64,000 bases of DNA from Pseudomonas brassicacearum (GCF_003732265.1 NZ_MOBK01000002.1:310001-374000), one strand, 5' to 3'; numbered from the stretch's first letter, positions 18,169-29,291 are shown. The notes: a model not told the origin generated them from the sequence alone. Made by a program: numbers and translations.

Positions 18169-20412
18169 TCAAGGCGTACGGTTACGGCGGGTTTCGATGA
18201 TGTTCGGCAACTGGGAAATCCGTCCCAGCAACCGCCCCAGCGCATCCAGCCCCGGAATCTCGATGGTCAGGGACATCAACGCGGTGTTGTCCTCTTTGTT
18301 CGAGCGGGTGTTGACCGCCAGCACGTTGATCCGCTCATTGAGCAGCACCTGCGAGACGTCACGCAGCAAACCGGAGCGGTCGTAGGCGCGGATGACGATG
18401 TCCACCGGATACGTGAGCACCGGCACCGGGCCCCAGCTGACCTGAATGATCCGCTCTGGCTCGCGCCCGCCCAGTTGCAGCACCGAAGCGCAGTCCTGAC
18501 GGTGAATGCTCACGCCGCGGCCCTGGGTGATGTAACCGACGATGGCATCCCCTGGCAACGGCTGGCAGCAGCCGGCCATTTGCGTCATCAGGTTGCCGAC
18601 GCCCTGGATCTGAATGTCGCCGCGCTTGCCCGGTTTGTAGCCGGTGGCTTTGCGCGGGATCAGCTCCAGCTGTTCGTTGCCGCGTTCCGGCTCGACCAGT
18701 TGCTGCGCCAGGTTCACCAATTGCGCCAGGCGCAAATCACCGGCGCCCAACGCTGCGAACATGTCCTCGGCGGTCTTCATGTTGGCCTTGTCGGCCAGCT
18801 TGTCGAAGTCCACCGCCGGCAGGCCCAGGCGATTGAGTTCACGCTCGAGCAGGGTTTTACCGGCCGCGACGTTCTGGTCACGCGCCTGCAATTTGAACCA
18901 GTGGACAATCTTCGCCCGCGCCCGCGAGGTGGTGATGTAACCCAGGTTCGGGTTCAGCCAGTCGCGGCTCGGGGTGCCGTGCTTGCTGGTGATGATCTCG
19001 ACCTGTTCACCGGTTTGCAGGCTGTAGTTGAGCGGCACGATCCGGCCGTTGATCTTCGCGCCACGGCAGTTATGGCCGATTTCGGTATGCACGCGGTACG
19101 CAAAGTCCAGCGGCGTCGCGCCTTTGGGCAAGTCGATGGCGTGACCGTCCGGGGTGAAGATGTAGACCCGGTCCGGCTCGATATCGACCCGCAGCTGTTC
19201 CGCCAGACCGCCGATATCACCCAGTTCTTCGTGCCACTCGAGGACCTGACGCAGCCAGGAGATTTTCTCTTCGTAGTGGTTGGAGCCGGATTTGACGTCG
19301 GTGCCCTTGTAGCGCCAGTGCGCGCATACGCCCAGCTCGGCTTCCTCGTGCATGGCGTGGGTGCGGATCTGTACTTCCAGCACCTTGCCCTCGGGGCCGA
19401 TCACCGCGGTGTGCAGCGAGCGGTAGCCGTTCTCTTTCGGGTTGGCGATGTAGTCGTCGAATTCTTTCGGGATGTGCCGCCACAGGGTGTGGACAATGCC
19501 GAGCGCGGTGTAACAATCGCGCATTTCCGGCACCAGCACGCGAACGGCGCGAACGTCGTAGATCTGGCTGAATTCCAGACCCTTGCGCTGCATTTTGCGC
19601 CAGATCGAATAGATGTGTTTGGCCCGGCCGCTGATGTCGGCATCGACGCCGGTGGCCTGCAATTCGTTCTTCAGCTGGCTCATCACGTCGGCGATGAAAC
19701 GCTCGCGATCCAGACGCCGTTCATGCAACAACTTGGCAATCTGCTTGTACTGGTCAGGCTCAAGGTAACGGAAGGACAAGTCCTCCAGTTCCCACTTGAT
19801 GTGACCGATACCGAGCCGGTGCGCGAGGGGCGCATAGATGTCGAAGACTTCACGGGCGACGCGATTGCGTTTTTCGTCGTCGGCGGTTTTCACCGCTCGA
19901 ATCGCGCAGGTGCGTTCAGCCAGTTTGATCAGCGCGACGCGAACGTCGTCGACCATGGCGACCAGCATCTTGCGCAGGTTTTCGACCTGGCCCTGAGTGC
20001 CCAGCACCAGGGATTTACGCGGGCTCAGGCTGTCGCTGATCGCCGCCATGCGCTGCACGCCGTCGATGAGCTTGGCCACCACCGGACCGAAGCGCTGGCT
20101 GATCGCAGGCAACAGGATCTGACCTTCGCGCACGCCACGGTACAAGATCGCGGCGACCAGTGAATCCTGATCGAGTTTGAGGTCGGCGAGAATCTCGGCG
20201 ATCTCAAGGCCCGTGCGGAAACTCGACGTCCCTTCGGACCAGAGATTCTTCGCCGCATTGGCCTGCTGTTCAGACGTACGAGCGAACTCGCACGCTTCCT
20301 TCAAGGCTTCGCGATCCAGTGCCGGATCGACACTGACCGCATGATCGAGCCAAGCCTCGAGATTGATACTGCCGTCTGTATTGATCGGCTGGTGTGCTCT
20401 CACCTGTACCAT
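18169..20412 (-). CDS. relA: GTP pyrophosphokinase RelA
   Basis: The protein has 747 residues. The N-terminal hydrolase-like domain lacks the HD motif (the loop reads ILYRGVREGQILLPAI), as in synthetase-only RelA. The synthetase domain carries YRSLHTAVIGPEGKVLEVQIRT and RVLVPEMRDCY; TGS follows (VYIFTPDGHAIDLPKGATPLDFAY), then a zinc-finger-like part with GCCQPLPGD, and a C-terminal ACT domain. It makes (p)ppGpp on starved ribosomes. Confidence 0.96.
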   Translation of the reverse strand: MVQVRAHQPINTDGSINLEAWLDHAVSVDPALDREALKEACEFARTSEQQANAAKNLWSEGTSSFRTGLEIAEILADLKLDQDSLVAAILYRGVREGQILLPAISQRFGPVVAKLIDGVQRMAAISDSLSPRKSLVLGTQGQVENLRKMLVAMVDDVRVALIKLAERTCAIRAVKTADDEKRNRVAREVFDIYAPLAHRLGIGHIKWELEDLSFRYLEPDQYKQIAKLLHERRLDRERFIADVMSQLKNELQATGVDADISGRAKHIYSIWRKMQRKGLEFSQIYDVRAVRVLVPEMRDCYTALGIVHTLWRHIPKEFDDYIANPKENGYRSLHTAVIGPEGKVLEVQIRTHAMHEEAELGVCAHWRYKGTDVKSGSNHYEEKISWLRQVLEWHEELGDIGGLAEQLRVDIEPDRVYIFTPDGHAIDLPKGATPLDFAYRVHTEIGHNCRGAKINGRIVPLNYSLQTGEQVEIITSKHGTPSRDWLNPNLGYITTSRARAKIVHWFKLQARDQNVAAGKTLLERELNRLGLPAVDFDKLADKANMKTAEDMFAALGAGDLRLAQLVNLAQQLVEPERGNEQLELIPRKATGYKPGKRGDIQIQGVGNLMTQMAGCCQPLPGDAIVGYITQGRGVSIHRQDCASVLQLGGREPERIIQVSWGPVPVLTYPVDIVIRAYDRSGLLRDVSQVLLNERINVLAVNTRSNKEDNTALMSLTIEIPGLDALGRLLGRISQLPNIIETRRNRTP

Positions 20413-20535
20413 CTTGCTTACCTTCCCTACGACGCAGATTCAATGCGTCAAATCGCTGACCTTCGTTGCCCGCTTGCGCTCGCGGGGCTCATGCGAGCGC
20501 TGCACGGGCGGGACAGTCGGACCAGACGAGCCGTC

Positions 20536-21888
20536 CTAGCTCGCTTCAAATAACGCCATGGCCTCGACATGTGCCGTTTGAGGAAACATATCGAGAATCC
20601 CGGCACGTTTTAACCGGTAGCCCTGCTTGATCAATTCAACCGTGTCGCGTGCCAGCGTTGCCGGGTTGCACGACACATACACCAACCGCTTGGCGCCCAG
20701 GGACGCCAGCTTGCGCACGGCCTCGAAAGCACCGTCACGCGGTGGGTCCAAGAGTACCGCACAAAAGCCTTCGCGCGCCCATTCGGCGTCGGTCAAAGGC
20801 TGGGATAAATCGGCCTGAAAAAACTTCGCGTTATGCAGATTATTGCTAGCCGCGTTTGCGGCGGCGCGCTCGACCATGGCCTGCACACCTTCCACCGCCA
20901 CGACTTCGCGAACGATCTTGGCCAGCGGCAAGGCAAAGTTACCCAGGCCACAAAACAAATCCAGAACCCGCTCATCCGCCTGCGGTTTCAGCCAGTCCAG
21001 CGCCTGGGCAATCATCGCTTCGTTGACCCCGGCATTGACCTGAACGAAATCCCCCGGCCGGTAGGCCAGTTCCAGGCCCCACTGCTCCAGGCGATAACCC
21101 AGCGACGCATCGGCCTCGACCGGTTGCGGTTCACCTTCCCCATGCAGCCACAACTGGGCTTCATGGACGGCGCAGAAATCCTTGAGAATGGTCATGTCGG
21201 CGTCAGACAACGGCGCCATGTGCCGCAGCAACACGGCCAATGACGAACCGCTGAACAACTCCACATGCCCCAGCGCCTGGGGTTTGCTCAAGCGACGGAG
21301 CATCTCCGGCAAGCGGGTCATGATTGGCTGCAAGGGCTGTACCAGCACCGTGCATTCGTTGATCGCGACGATGTCCTGACTGCCCGCTGCGCGGAATCCG
21401 ACGTCGAGTTTTTTCGCTTTCATGTCCCAGCGCACCGCCACACGGGCGCGACGGCGGTAACCGAATTCCGGACCGCTCAACGGCGCTGCCCACTCTTGCG
21501 GTTCGACGCCGGCGACCTTGGACAGTTGCTCGGCGAGCATGCGTTGTTTCAGGGCGAGTTGTTCAGAATGAGGCAGATGCTGCACGCTGCAGCCGCCACA
21601 GCGACCGGCATGCGGGCACGGTGCCGGGCGACGCAGTTCGCTGGCCTGGAACACGCGCTCGGTGCGCGCCTCGACCACTTTGCCGTGGGCGCCCAATACT
21701 CGCGCCTCGACTTCTTCACCGGCCAAGGCGCCGATGACGAACCAGGTGCGACCTTCGAAAAAGGCGATACCGCGACCGTCATTGGCCAGGCGCTCGATGC
21801 TCAAGCGCTGCTTTTTGCCGGTCGGGATTTGTGGGGCCTTGCTGCCGCCCGTGGGTTGGAAGCGCAGGCCTCTCTCGTGCTTGGCCAT
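20536..21888 (-). CDS. rlmD: 23S rRNA (uracil(1939)-C5)-methyltransferase
   Basis: The protein has 450 residues with an N-terminal TRAM domain ([35 protein letters not shown]). The Fe-S ligands are in [16 protein letters not shown], the SAM-binding motif is [16 protein letters not shown], and the catalytic Cys is in [13 protein letters not shown]. It methylates U1939 of 23S rRNA. Its ATG overlaps the cysM stop by 1 bp (TGATG), so the two are translationally coupled. Confidence 0.95.
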   Translation of the reverse strand: MAKHERGLRFQPTGGSKAPQIPTGKKQRLSIERLANDGRGIAFFEGRTWFVIGALAGEEVEARVLGAHGKVVEARTERVFQASELRRPAPCPHAGRCGGCSVQHLPHSEQLALKQRMLAEQLSKVAGVEPQEWAAPLSGPEFGYRRRARVAVRWDMKAKKLDVGFRAAGSQDIVAINECTVLVQPLQPIMTRLPEMLRRLSKPQALGHVELFSGSSLAVLLRHMAPLSDADMTILKDFCAVHEAQLWLHGEGEPQPVEADASLGYRLEQWGLELAYRPGDFVQVNAGVNEAMIAQALDWLKPQADERVLDLFCGLGNFALPLAKIVREVVAVEGVQAMVERAAANAASNNLHNAKFFQADLSQPLTDAEWAREGFCAVLLDPPRDGAFEAVRKLASLGAKRLVYVSCNPATLARDTVELIKQGYRLKRAGILDMFPQTAHVEAMALFEAS

Positions 21889-22790
21889 CAGTTAGGCGCG
21901 TCGAAAATGCCGGTCGACAAGTAACGGTCGCCACGGTCGCAGATGATCGCGACGATCACTGCGTTTTCAACTTCTTCGGACAGGCGCAGCATCGCTGCCA
22001 CCGCACCGCCCGAGGACACGCCACAGAAGATGCCTTCTTCGCGGGCCAGACGACGGGTCACGTCCTCGGCTTCGCTTTGCGCCATGTCGACGATGCGGTC
22101 GACGCGATCCGCCTGATAAATCTTCGGCAGGTATTCCTGCGGCCAGCGACGGATGCCCGGAATCGCCGAGCCTTCCATCGGTTGCAGGCCGATGATCTGC
22201 ACGCCTTCGTTCTGTTCTTTCAGATAGCGCGAGACACCCATGATGGTGCCGGTGGTGCCCATCGAACTGACGAAATGGGTGATGGAGCCCTCGGTCTGAC
22301 GCCAGATTTCCGGGCCGGTGGTGGTGTAGTGCGCTTCGGGGTTATCCCCGTTGGCGAACTGGTCCAGCACCTTGCCACGGCCTTCGGCTTCCATCCGCTG
22401 AGCGAGGTCGCGGGCGCCTTCCATGCCTTCTTCCTGGGTAACCAGGATCAGCTCGGCACCATAAGCCGTCATCGCGGCTTTACGTTCGGCGCTGGAGTTG
22501 TCCGGCATGATCAGGATCATCTTGTAACCCTTGATCGCGGCGGCCATCGCCAAGGCAATCCCGGTGTTGCCGGAAGTTGCTTCGATCAGCGTGTCGCCAG
22601 CGTGGATCTGCCCGCGCAACTCGGCGCGGGTGATCATCGACAGCGCCGGACGGTCCTTGACCGAACCCGCCGGGTTATTCCCTTCGAGCTTGAGCAAAAG
22701 GGTATTGCTGGTGGCGCCAGGCAGGCGCTGCAAACGGACCAGCGGAGTGTTGCCGACGCAATCGGCGATGGTTGGGTACTGCAAGGTCAT
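21888..22790 (-). CDS. cysM: Cysteine synthase B
   Basis: The protein has 300 residues from ATG at 22790. The PLP lysine sits in [14 protein letters not shown], the substrate loop is [16 protein letters not shown], and the phosphate-binding Ser/Gly loop is [13 protein letters not shown]. It makes cysteine from O-acetylserine and sulfide or thiosulfate. The position upstream of rlmD-relA-mazG is the standard Pseudomonas order. Confidence 0.95.
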   Translation of the reverse strand: MTLQYPTIADCVGNTPLVRLQRLPGATSNTLLLKLEGNNPAGSVKDRPALSMITRAELRGQIHAGDTLIEATSGNTGIALAMAAAIKGYKMILIMPDNSSAERKAAMTAYGAELILVTQEEGMEGARDLAQRMEAEGRGKVLDQFANGDNPEAHYTTTGPEIWRQTEGSITHFVSSMGTTGTIMGVSRYLKEQNEGVQIIGLQPMEGSAIPGIRRWPQEYLPKIYQADRVDRIVDMAQSEAEDVTRRLAREEGIFCGVSSGGAVAAMLRLSEEVENAVIVAIICDRGDRYLSTGIFDAPN

Positions 22791-22904
22791 GGCGTATTCG
22801 CAATCCAGACTGCGGGGGCGCCTATCATACCGGCAAACGTTCGCAGGCCATATCACGCAAAGTGCGGTGCTTATGGCTTATGGGAATAAGCAGCCTGGGC
22901 GGGT

Positions 22905-23927
22905 TCAGGATTCCTCTATTTGCGCGATATTCAGTGCATAGAACTCATGCAATTTGGCCTGCAACAACTGTTTGTCCGGTAGCTGGACTTGATACTCAGC
23001 GATCAGTGCAGGCGACAGGCTGCGGTTAAGCGCATATTCGACCACCTCGTCCTCTTTACTGGCGCAGAGCAATACGCCGATGGAGGGGTTTTCGTGGGGT
23101 TTGCGCTCATTGCGATCCAACGCTTCCAGATAAAAGTCCAGCTTGCCCAAATACTCCGGCTCAAATCGCCCCACCTTTAGCTCTATGGCCACCAGGCAAT
23201 TGAGGCCACGGTGATAGAACAATAAATCCAGAGCAAAATCACGACTGCCAACTTGCAGTGGGTATTCAGAACCGACAAAGCAGAAATCGCGGCCGAGCTC
23301 GCTCAGGAAATCCTTGAGGCGTACCAGTAACCCTTTATGCAGATCAGTTTCGGCATGGCCACCCGGCAGGTCGAGAAACTCGAGCATGTAGGCGTCGCGG
23401 AAAATCTCAAGCGCTGCTGGGTGAGTTTGTTTAAGCACCGAAGAGGTTTTTGCCGGTTGGGTCACGCTTCGCTCGAAAAGTGCGGTCTTGAACTGACGCT
23501 CCAATTCTCGCGTCGACCACTTTTCCTGGACCGCGAGGCGCAAGTAGAACTCACGCTCTTGGGGGCGTTTGCTCTGACTCAGAATGAGCAAGTTGTGGGT
23601 CCAAGGTAATTGTGTCAGCAGTGCTGACACTTTCTCATCTCCCCGGTAAGCCTCGTAGAACTGGCGCATACGGAACAGATTACGCCGGGTAAAACCACGC
23701 AACCCAGGTTGAGTCGTGGCCAGATGTTCAGCCAACTGACTGACCACGGAATCACCCCATTCGGCTTTTTCCAGCTTGCGACTGATGTAAGCACCCACCT
23801 GCCAATAAAGCTCAATCAGCTGGGTATTCACCGCCTGCATGGCCTGCTGTTTGGCACTTTTAATCAGCGCAAGCACTTCATTGAAGCGGTCGTCGGTTGC
23901 ATTGTCGGGGACGCTGGATGCATTCAT
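22905..23927 (-). CDS. YhcG-type PDDEXK nuclease (DUF1016)
   Basis: The protein has 340 residues. The N-terminal DUF1016_N region holds LIKSAKQQAMQAVNTQLIELYWQVG and GFTRRNLFRMRQFYE. The C-terminal nuclease core holds FALDLLFYHRGLNCLVAIELKVG, giving the D...ExK signature of PDDEXK enzymes, followed by YLGKLDFYLEALD. The family is widely found near mobile and defence genes, but its role is not settled. Here it stands alone between cysM and a two-component system, and base composition is slightly lower in GC than its neighbours. Confidence 0.88.
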   Translation of the reverse strand: MNASSVPDNATDDRFNEVLALIKSAKQQAMQAVNTQLIELYWQVGAYISRKLEKAEWGDSVVSQLAEHLATTQPGLRGFTRRNLFRMRQFYEAYRGDEKVSALLTQLPWTHNLLILSQSKRPQEREFYLRLAVQEKWSTRELERQFKTALFERSVTQPAKTSSVLKQTHPAALEIFRDAYMLEFLDLPGGHAETDLHKGLLVRLKDFLSELGRDFCFVGSEYPLQVGSRDFALDLLFYHRGLNCLVAIELKVGRFEPEYLGKLDFYLEALDRNERKPHENPSIGVLLCASKEDEVVEYALNRSLSPALIAEYQVQLPDKQLLQAKLHEFYALNIAQIEES

Positions 23928-24068
23928 GCCGGACTCCTGAGGACGAGGAAAAACGCGAGTCTATTCCGTCGAGTCAGGTTGAAGGTGTCGGTATTACGCT
24001 TTAGGAAAGGTCGTACAAATAAACGGGAACGCTCCGGCAAATCCGGCTTTTGGGTGGCTGGGGGCCTC

Positions 24069-24161
24069 ATCGCGAGCAGGCTCACTCCTACAGGGGGATC
24101 GGGGGGATCACACCATCTGTGGGCGACACACATCTACTGTGGGAGCGAGCCCGCTCGCGAT
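24069..24161. repeat. REP pair overlapping the 3' end of a kinase gene
   Basis: The unit CGCGAGCAGGCTCACTCCTACA (degenerate) and the inverted unit TGTGGGAGCGAGCCCGCTCG are about 46 bp apart. The right-hand unit lies inside the coding sequence of the neighbouring histidine kinase. Confidence 0.85.
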
Positions 24162-25538
24162 GGCGTCATCACTGACGCCGTCAACTTCGGCCACCAACCG
24201 CATATTCAGCTGCAACCCCACCCCAGTGTTCTCAGCCCACAGCTGCCCACCCTGACGCCGCACCGCATTCCTCGCAATGCTCAACCCCAACCCGAACCCG
24301 CCATTCCCCGGTCGCGAGCCGTCGAGCCGTATGAACGGACAGAAGATCCGATCCAGATCAGCCTCAGCCACCCCGCCGCCCTCATCCTCCAGCCATAAAT
24401 GCCAGAAATCGCCATCGCGCTGTCCGCCCAGACTCACCACACCGCCCTCGGGCGAATGACGAATGGCGTTGCGCAGGATGTTTTCCAAGGCCTGAGCCAA
24501 AGTGTTGAGGTTACCGCGCACCCAGCACGACGAGTCCACCGTGCAGCGCAATTGACTGCCCGGCCAGCCGCTTTCATAGCAGGCATTTTCCGTGAGCATT
24601 TCCCATAAGGCCTGGACCTGAATCGCTTCGTCAGGCAACGGCGCTCGCTCGGTATCGAGCCAGGCCAGTTGCAGCGTGTCCTCAACCAGACGCTGCATGC
24701 CATCGACCTCCCGCCCGATACGCTCGCGCAACGCCGTCAGCCCCTGCTCGCTTTCGCTGGCCACCCGCAAGCGGCTCAACGGCGTGCGCAGTTCGTGGGA
24801 CAGGTCGCGTAGCAATTGCTGCTGCAAGGCCACGGTGCTCTGCAGGCGCTCGGACATGTGATCGAAGGCCCGGCCCAGCTCGCCGAGTTCATCCGAGCGA
24901 TTGGTGGTGCTGCTCGACAGGCGTACGTTTAATTGGTCCGCGCGCCAGGCATTGGCCTGTTCGCGCAGACTGTTCAACGGCACGACCAGCAGTCGATACA
25001 GGCCAACGCATAACAGCAGTGTGAACAATCCCGGAATGATGCCGTTGGTGATCACGCGCCAGAACAGCCGGTATTGCCCCGGTACAAAACGTTGGGGCAG
25101 CTCGATCACCAGACTGCCCGCCGCCGGGTCGTTCGGAAAAGGGATTCTCAGCCATGGCAGGCCTTTGGTATGGCGACTGGTGGGCCAATCCAGCCCACGC
25201 AAAAAGGTCAGGCGCTGAATTTCTTTTTCCGCCAGTGGATAGCTGCTCAACGACTGCAAATCAGCGCCGATGACACCGACCCAGGATGTCTCGCGCTTGC
25301 CGATACCCTGCAGCCAGACATCGACGCCGGCACTCTGATGTTGATTCCAGGCTTGCTCGGCTTCGGCGGCGTAGCGGGTCAGGGTGATCCGGGCCTCTTC
25401 GGACAAGAACAGGTTTTTCTGTTCCATGTACCGGCCCCACGACCAGCTCAGCCAGATCATCAGCAGACAAAACGCGACCAACAAGCAAGCGAGTTTCCAG
25501 AACAGCGAGTGCCGCCCAGGTACGTCAGACCATTTCAT
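24108..25538 (-). CDS. Sensor histidine kinase (OmpR-partner type), PirS-like by position
   Basis: The protein has 476 residues from ATG at 25538. TM1 is LFWKLACLLVAFCLLMIWLS, a periplasmic sensor follows, and TM2 is GIIPGLFTLLLCVGLYRLLV, then HAMP. The phosphoacceptor is in LSHELRTPLSRL, the ATPase has NAIRHSPEGG and GGFGLGLSIARN. The last ~20 residues (DAIASGLAPTVD...) come from a REP repeat. In P. aeruginosa the pirR-pirS genes sit between gacS and cysM, so orthology is possible. It overlaps its regulator gene by 14 bp. Confidence 0.85.
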   Translation of the reverse strand: MKWSDVPGRHSLFWKLACLLVAFCLLMIWLSWSWGRYMEQKNLFLSEEARITLTRYAAEAEQAWNQHQSAGVDVWLQGIGKRETSWVGVIGADLQSLSSYPLAEKEIQRLTFLRGLDWPTSRHTKGLPWLRIPFPNDPAAGSLVIELPQRFVPGQYRLFWRVITNGIIPGLFTLLLCVGLYRLLVVPLNSLREQANAWRADQLNVRLSSSTTNRSDELGELGRAFDHMSERLQSTVALQQQLLRDLSHELRTPLSRLRVASESEQGLTALRERIGREVDGMQRLVEDTLQLAWLDTERAPLPDEAIQVQALWEMLTENACYESGWPGSQLRCTVDSSCWVRGNLNTLAQALENILRNAIRHSPEGGVVSLGGQRDGDFWHLWLEDEGGGVAEADLDRIFCPFIRLDGSRPGNGGFGLGLSIARNAVRRQGGQLWAENTGVGLQLNMRLVAEVDGVSDDAIASGLAPTVDVCRPQMV

Positions 25539-26247
25539 CGACGGCACTCAAAACGTAGCCTTTGCCCCAGACCGTACGCACTTCGCGCTCGGTATAGCCG
25601 ATGCCCTTGAGTTTGCGGCGGATCTGACTGATGTGCATGTCGAGGCTGCGGTCATGGGCGGCGTAACCCCGTTGCAACGCATGCTGATAAAGGAAGGCTT
25701 TGCTCAACACTTCATCGCCATTGCGATTGAGCGTTTCCAGCAGTCGATACTCGCTGCGAGTCAGGCCGGCGGCGTGCTCGCCATGGAAAACCTCACACAA
25801 CTCATCATCGAAACGCAGGCTGTGCACCTCGCAGGCCAACGGCTGCGGCGCCGGTCGACGGTCGAGCGCCACCCGCCGCAGGATAGCTTCGATGCGCACG
25901 CGCAACTCGGCCATGCTGAAGGGTTTTGGCAGGTAGTCATCGGCACCCAAGCGAAAGCCGCTGATGCGATCCTCCTCGGCACCCAGTGCGGACATCAGCA
26001 CCACCGGTGTGGCATGGCTCTGGCGCAACTGCGTCAACACATTGAGCCCGTCCAGACCCGGCAACAGAATATCCATCAACACCACATCGAAGGCTTGCTG
26101 GCGCGCGATGGCCAGGCCTTCCTGGCCGTTCTGGCACCAGGTCACCTGAAAACCGCAACGGCCCAAATGCTCGTGCACATACGCACCGAGCACGAGGTCG
26201 TCTTCGATGGAAAGGATGCGGGGATGGCCAATCGGGATGGGAGTCAT
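25525..26247 (-). CDS. OmpR-family response regulator, PirR-like by position
   Basis: The protein has 240 residues from ATG at 26247. The receiver shows ILSIEDD and phosphoacceptor Asp in VVLMDILLPGLDG, with Lys in YLPKPFSM. The C-terminal winged helix ends with MHISQIRRKLKGIG and VRTVWGKGYVLSAVDE. It pairs with the kinase encoded just after it. An AT-rich dyad 12 bp upstream of the start could be its own operator. Confidence 0.9.
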   Translation of the reverse strand: MTPIPIGHPRILSIEDDLVLGAYVHEHLGRCGFQVTWCQNGQEGLAIARQQAFDVVLMDILLPGLDGLNVLTQLRQSHATPVVLMSALGAEEDRISGFRLGADDYLPKPFSMAELRVRIEAILRRVALDRRPAPQPLACEVHSLRFDDELCEVFHGEHAAGLTRSEYRLLETLNRNGDEVLSKAFLYQHALQRGYAAHDRSLDMHISQIRRKLKGIGYTEREVRTVWGKGYVLSAVDEMV

Positions 26248-26258
26248 CAGTATCTGCA

Positions 26259-26283
26259 AATAATTCTCAGTTGAGCGATTATT
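26259..26283. promoter_or_regulatory. AT-rich dyad before the response-regulator start
   Basis: The arms AATAAT/ATTATT and CTCA/TGAG are nested around GT, with one or two unpaired bases between them. It lies 12 bp upstream of the regulator gene and about 180 bp from gacS. An autoregulatory or Fur-like operator is possible; neither is proven. Confidence 0.4.
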
Positions 26284-26462
26284 CAAGATTGCCTGCCGAT
26301 GGGCAACCCAAGGTTTGCCCAAGACGCAAAAGCAGCTCGCCGGCCGACGAATGACGACATCAATTTTACGAAGATTGCCTGCCTGCAAGTCGCTACACTG
26401 CCCGGGTGGCGCGTACTGGATGTACCCGCAGGTCAATCAATCGCTGGATGCAGGAGAGATGC

Positions 26463-29216
26463 GTGCTCAAGAAACTGGGAATTAAAGGCCGCGTGCTGTT
26501 GCTGACCCTGTTGCCGACCACTTTGATGGCCTTGGTCCTGGGCGGCTATTTCACCTGGATGCAGCAGTCCGACCTGCAATCCCAACTGATGCAGCGCGGC
26601 GAGATGATCGCCGAGCAGCTTGCACCTCTCGTGGCCCCGGCCATGGCTCACAAGGACAATGAGCTGCTGGAGCGTATCGCCACCCAGTCGCTGGAAACAG
26701 CCGACGTACGCGCAGTGACCTTCCTCGCCCCCGACCGCACGCCAGTGGCCCACGCTGGCCCGACCATGCTCAATCAGGCACCGCTGGGCAATGGTTCGCA
26801 GATGTTGCGCCGCAGCGGTAACGATGCGACGCGTTATCTGCTGCCGGTATTCGGCAAACACCGCAACCTGGCCGGCGACTTGATTCCCGATGAAGCCGAC
26901 CGCCTGCTGGGCTGGGTCGAACTCGAGCTGTCGCACAACGGTATGTTGCTGCGTGGTTACCGCAGCCTGTTTGCCAGCCTGATGATGATTGCCGCCGGTC
27001 TGGCGGGCGCGGCGCTGCTGGCCCTGCGCATGGGCCGGACCATCAACCGGCCGATCAGCCAGATCAAACTGGCGGTGGCGCAACTCAAGGACGGGCATCT
27101 GGAAACCCGCCTGCCGCCCCTCGGCAGCCAGGAACTGGATGAACTGGCGTCCGGCATCAACCGCATGGCCGGCACCCTGCAAAACGCTCAGGAAGAATTG
27201 CAACACAGCGTCGATCAGGCCACCGAAGACGTGCGCCAGAATCTGGAAACCATCGAGATCCAGAACATCGAGCTGGACCTTGCGCGCAAGGAAGCCCTGG
27301 AAGCGAGCCGGATCAAATCCGAGTTCCTGGCCAACATGAGCCATGAAATCCGCACGCCGCTCAACGGCATTCTCGGCTTCACCCACCTGCTGCAAAAAAG
27401 CGAACTGACGCCGCGCCAGCTCGACTATCTGGGCACCATCGAAAAATCCGCCGACAGCCTGCTGGGGATCATCAACGAGATCCTAGACTTCTCGAAAATC
27501 GAGGCCGGCAAACTGGTGCTCGACAATATTCCGTTCAACCTGCGCGATTTGCTGCAGGACACGCTGACCATCCTCGCCCCTGCCGCCCACGCCAAACAGC
27601 TGGAGCTGGTGAGCCTGGTGTACCGCGACACGCCGTTGTCGCTGGTGGGCGACCCGCTGCGACTCAAGCAGATCCTCACCAACCTGGTCAGCAATGCGAT
27701 CAAGTTCACCCGCGAAGGCACGATCGTCGCCCGCGCCATGCTCGAAGAAGAACACGAAGACAGTGTGCAACTGCGCATCAGCATTCAGGACACGGGCATC
27801 GGCCTGTCGAGCCAGGACGTGCGCGCGCTGTTCCAGGCCTTCAGTCAGGCCGACAACTCGTTGTCCCGGCAACCCGGCGGCACGGGTCTGGGGCTGGTGA
27901 TTTCCAAGCGACTGATTGAACAGATGGGCGGCGAGATTGGCGTCGACAGTACGCCGGGCGAAGGTTCGGAATTCTGGATCAGCCTGAGCCTGCCCAAGAC
28001 CCGCGATGACGCTGAAGACTTGCCCAGCGCTCCCCTGCTCGGCCGCCGCGTGGCGGTGCTGGAAAACCATGAACTGGCGCGGCAGGCCTTGCAGCATCAA
28101 CTGGAAGATTGCGGCCTGAGCGTCACGCCGTTCAATACCCTGGAAAGCCTGGCCAATGGCGTGACCGGCGCGCATCAGACCGATCAGGCCATCGATCTGG
28201 CGGTGCTCGGCATCACCAGCAACGACATGCCGCCCGAGCGCCTCAACCAGCACATCTGGGACCTCGAACACCTGGGCTGCAAAGTTCTGGTGCTGTGCCC
28301 GACCACCGAACAGACGCTGTTCCATCTCTCGGTGCCGAATCCACACAGTCAGCTTCAGGCCAAACCGGCCTGCACCCGAAAACTGCGTCGGGCCTTGTCC
28401 GACCTGGTCAACCCGCGCCAGCAGCGCAGCGAACCCGGCGAACCGGTGTCGAGTCGTGCGCCGAAAGTGCTGTGCGTCGACGACAATCCGGCGAATCTGT
28501 TGTTGGTGCAAACCCTGCTCGAAGACATGGGCGCCAAGGTGCTCGCCGTGGAAAGCGGTTACGCGGCGGTCAAAGCGGTGCAGAACGAAACCTTCGACCT
28601 GGTGCTGATGGACGTGCAAATGCCCGGCATGGACGGACGTCAAAGCACCGAAGCGATCCGCCAGTGGGAAAGCGAGCGGCATTGCACTCCGCTGCCGATC
28701 GTCGCCCTCACCGCTCACGCCATGGCCAATGAAAAACGTGCACTGCTGCAAAGCGGCATGGACGATTACCTGACCAAACCCATCAGCGAGCGGCAACTGG
28801 CGCAGGTGGTGCTGAAGTGGACAGGCCTGGCCCTGCGTAACCATGGGCCGGAACGTTCCAGCGACAGCCACGTTGGCGGGCATGATTTGCAGGTGCTCGA
28901 CCCCGAGGAAGGTTTGCGCCTGGCCGCGGGGAAGGCGGATCTGGCGGCGGACATGCTGGCGATGTTGCTGGCCTCGCTTGAAGCCGACCGCGAAGCCATC
29001 CGGGTTGCCCGGGAAAGCAATGACCAGAATGCACTGATCGAACGCGTCCATCGCTTGCACGGGGCCACCCGTTATTGCGGCGTCCCGCAACTGCGCGCCG
29101 CCTGCCAGCGCAGTGAAACCCTGCTCAAGCAACAGGACCCGAAAGCGCCCGGCGCTCTGGAAGACCTCGACCGGGCGATCAATCGCCTGGCCGCACATGC
29201 CCGCATCAACGCTTGA
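26463..29216 (+). CDS. gacS: Tripartite hybrid sensor kinase GacS
   Basis: The GTG start at 26463 (ribosome site GGAGAG) gives 917 residues, the usual GacS length. TM1 is at about 10-32, TM2 near 167-187, then HAMP and a coiled helix. The phosphoacceptor is H294 in [11 protein letters not shown], followed by an ATPase ([18 protein letters not shown]), a receiver with Asp in [13 protein letters not shown], and a C-terminal HPt with [12 protein letters not shown]. It phosphorylates GacA and so controls the Rsm small RNAs and secondary metabolism. Confidence 0.96.
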   Translation: MLKKLGIKGRVLLLTLLPTTLMALVLGGYFTWMQQSDLQSQLMQRGEMIAEQLAPLVAPAMAHKDNELLERIATQSLETADVRAVTFLAPDRTPVAHAGPTMLNQAPLGNGSQMLRRSGNDATRYLLPVFGKHRNLAGDLIPDEADRLLGWVELELSHNGMLLRGYRSLFASLMMIAAGLAGAALLALRMGRTINRPISQIKLAVAQLKDGHLETRLPPLGSQELDELASGINRMAGTLQNAQEELQHSVDQATEDVRQNLETIEIQNIELDLARKEALEASRIKSEFLANMSHEIRTPLNGILGFTHLLQKSELTPRQLDYLGTIEKSADSLLGIINEILDFSKIEAGKLVLDNIPFNLRDLLQDTLTILAPAAHAKQLELVSLVYRDTPLSLVGDPLRLKQILTNLVSNAIKFTREGTIVARAMLEEEHEDSVQLRISIQDTGIGLSSQDVRALFQAFSQADNSLSRQPGGTGLGLVISKRLIEQMGGEIGVDSTPGEGSEFWISLSLPKTRDDAEDLPSAPLLGRRVAVLENHELARQALQHQLEDCGLSVTPFNTLESLANGVTGAHQTDQAIDLAVLGITSNDMPPERLNQHIWDLEHLGCKVLVLCPTTEQTLFHLSVPNPHSQLQAKPACTRKLRRALSDLVNPRQQRSEPGEPVSSRAPKVLCVDDNPANLLLVQTLLEDMGAKVLAVESGYAAVKAVQNETFDLVLMDVQMPGMDGRQSTEAIRQWESERHCTPLPIVALTAHAMANEKRALLQSGMDDYLTKPISERQLAQVVLKWTGLALRNHGPERSSDSHVGGHDLQVLDPEEGLRLAAGKADLAADMLAMLLASLEADREAIRVARESNDQNALIERVHRLHGATRYCGVPQLRAACQRSETLLKQQDPKAPGALEDLDRAINRLAAHARINA

Positions 29217-29291
29217 TGCAGCGCAACGGCGCTGACTACCCTCAGCGCTAAGCTGCTTCATAAAGCCTGACCGAGTTATCCAGGGGGATTC

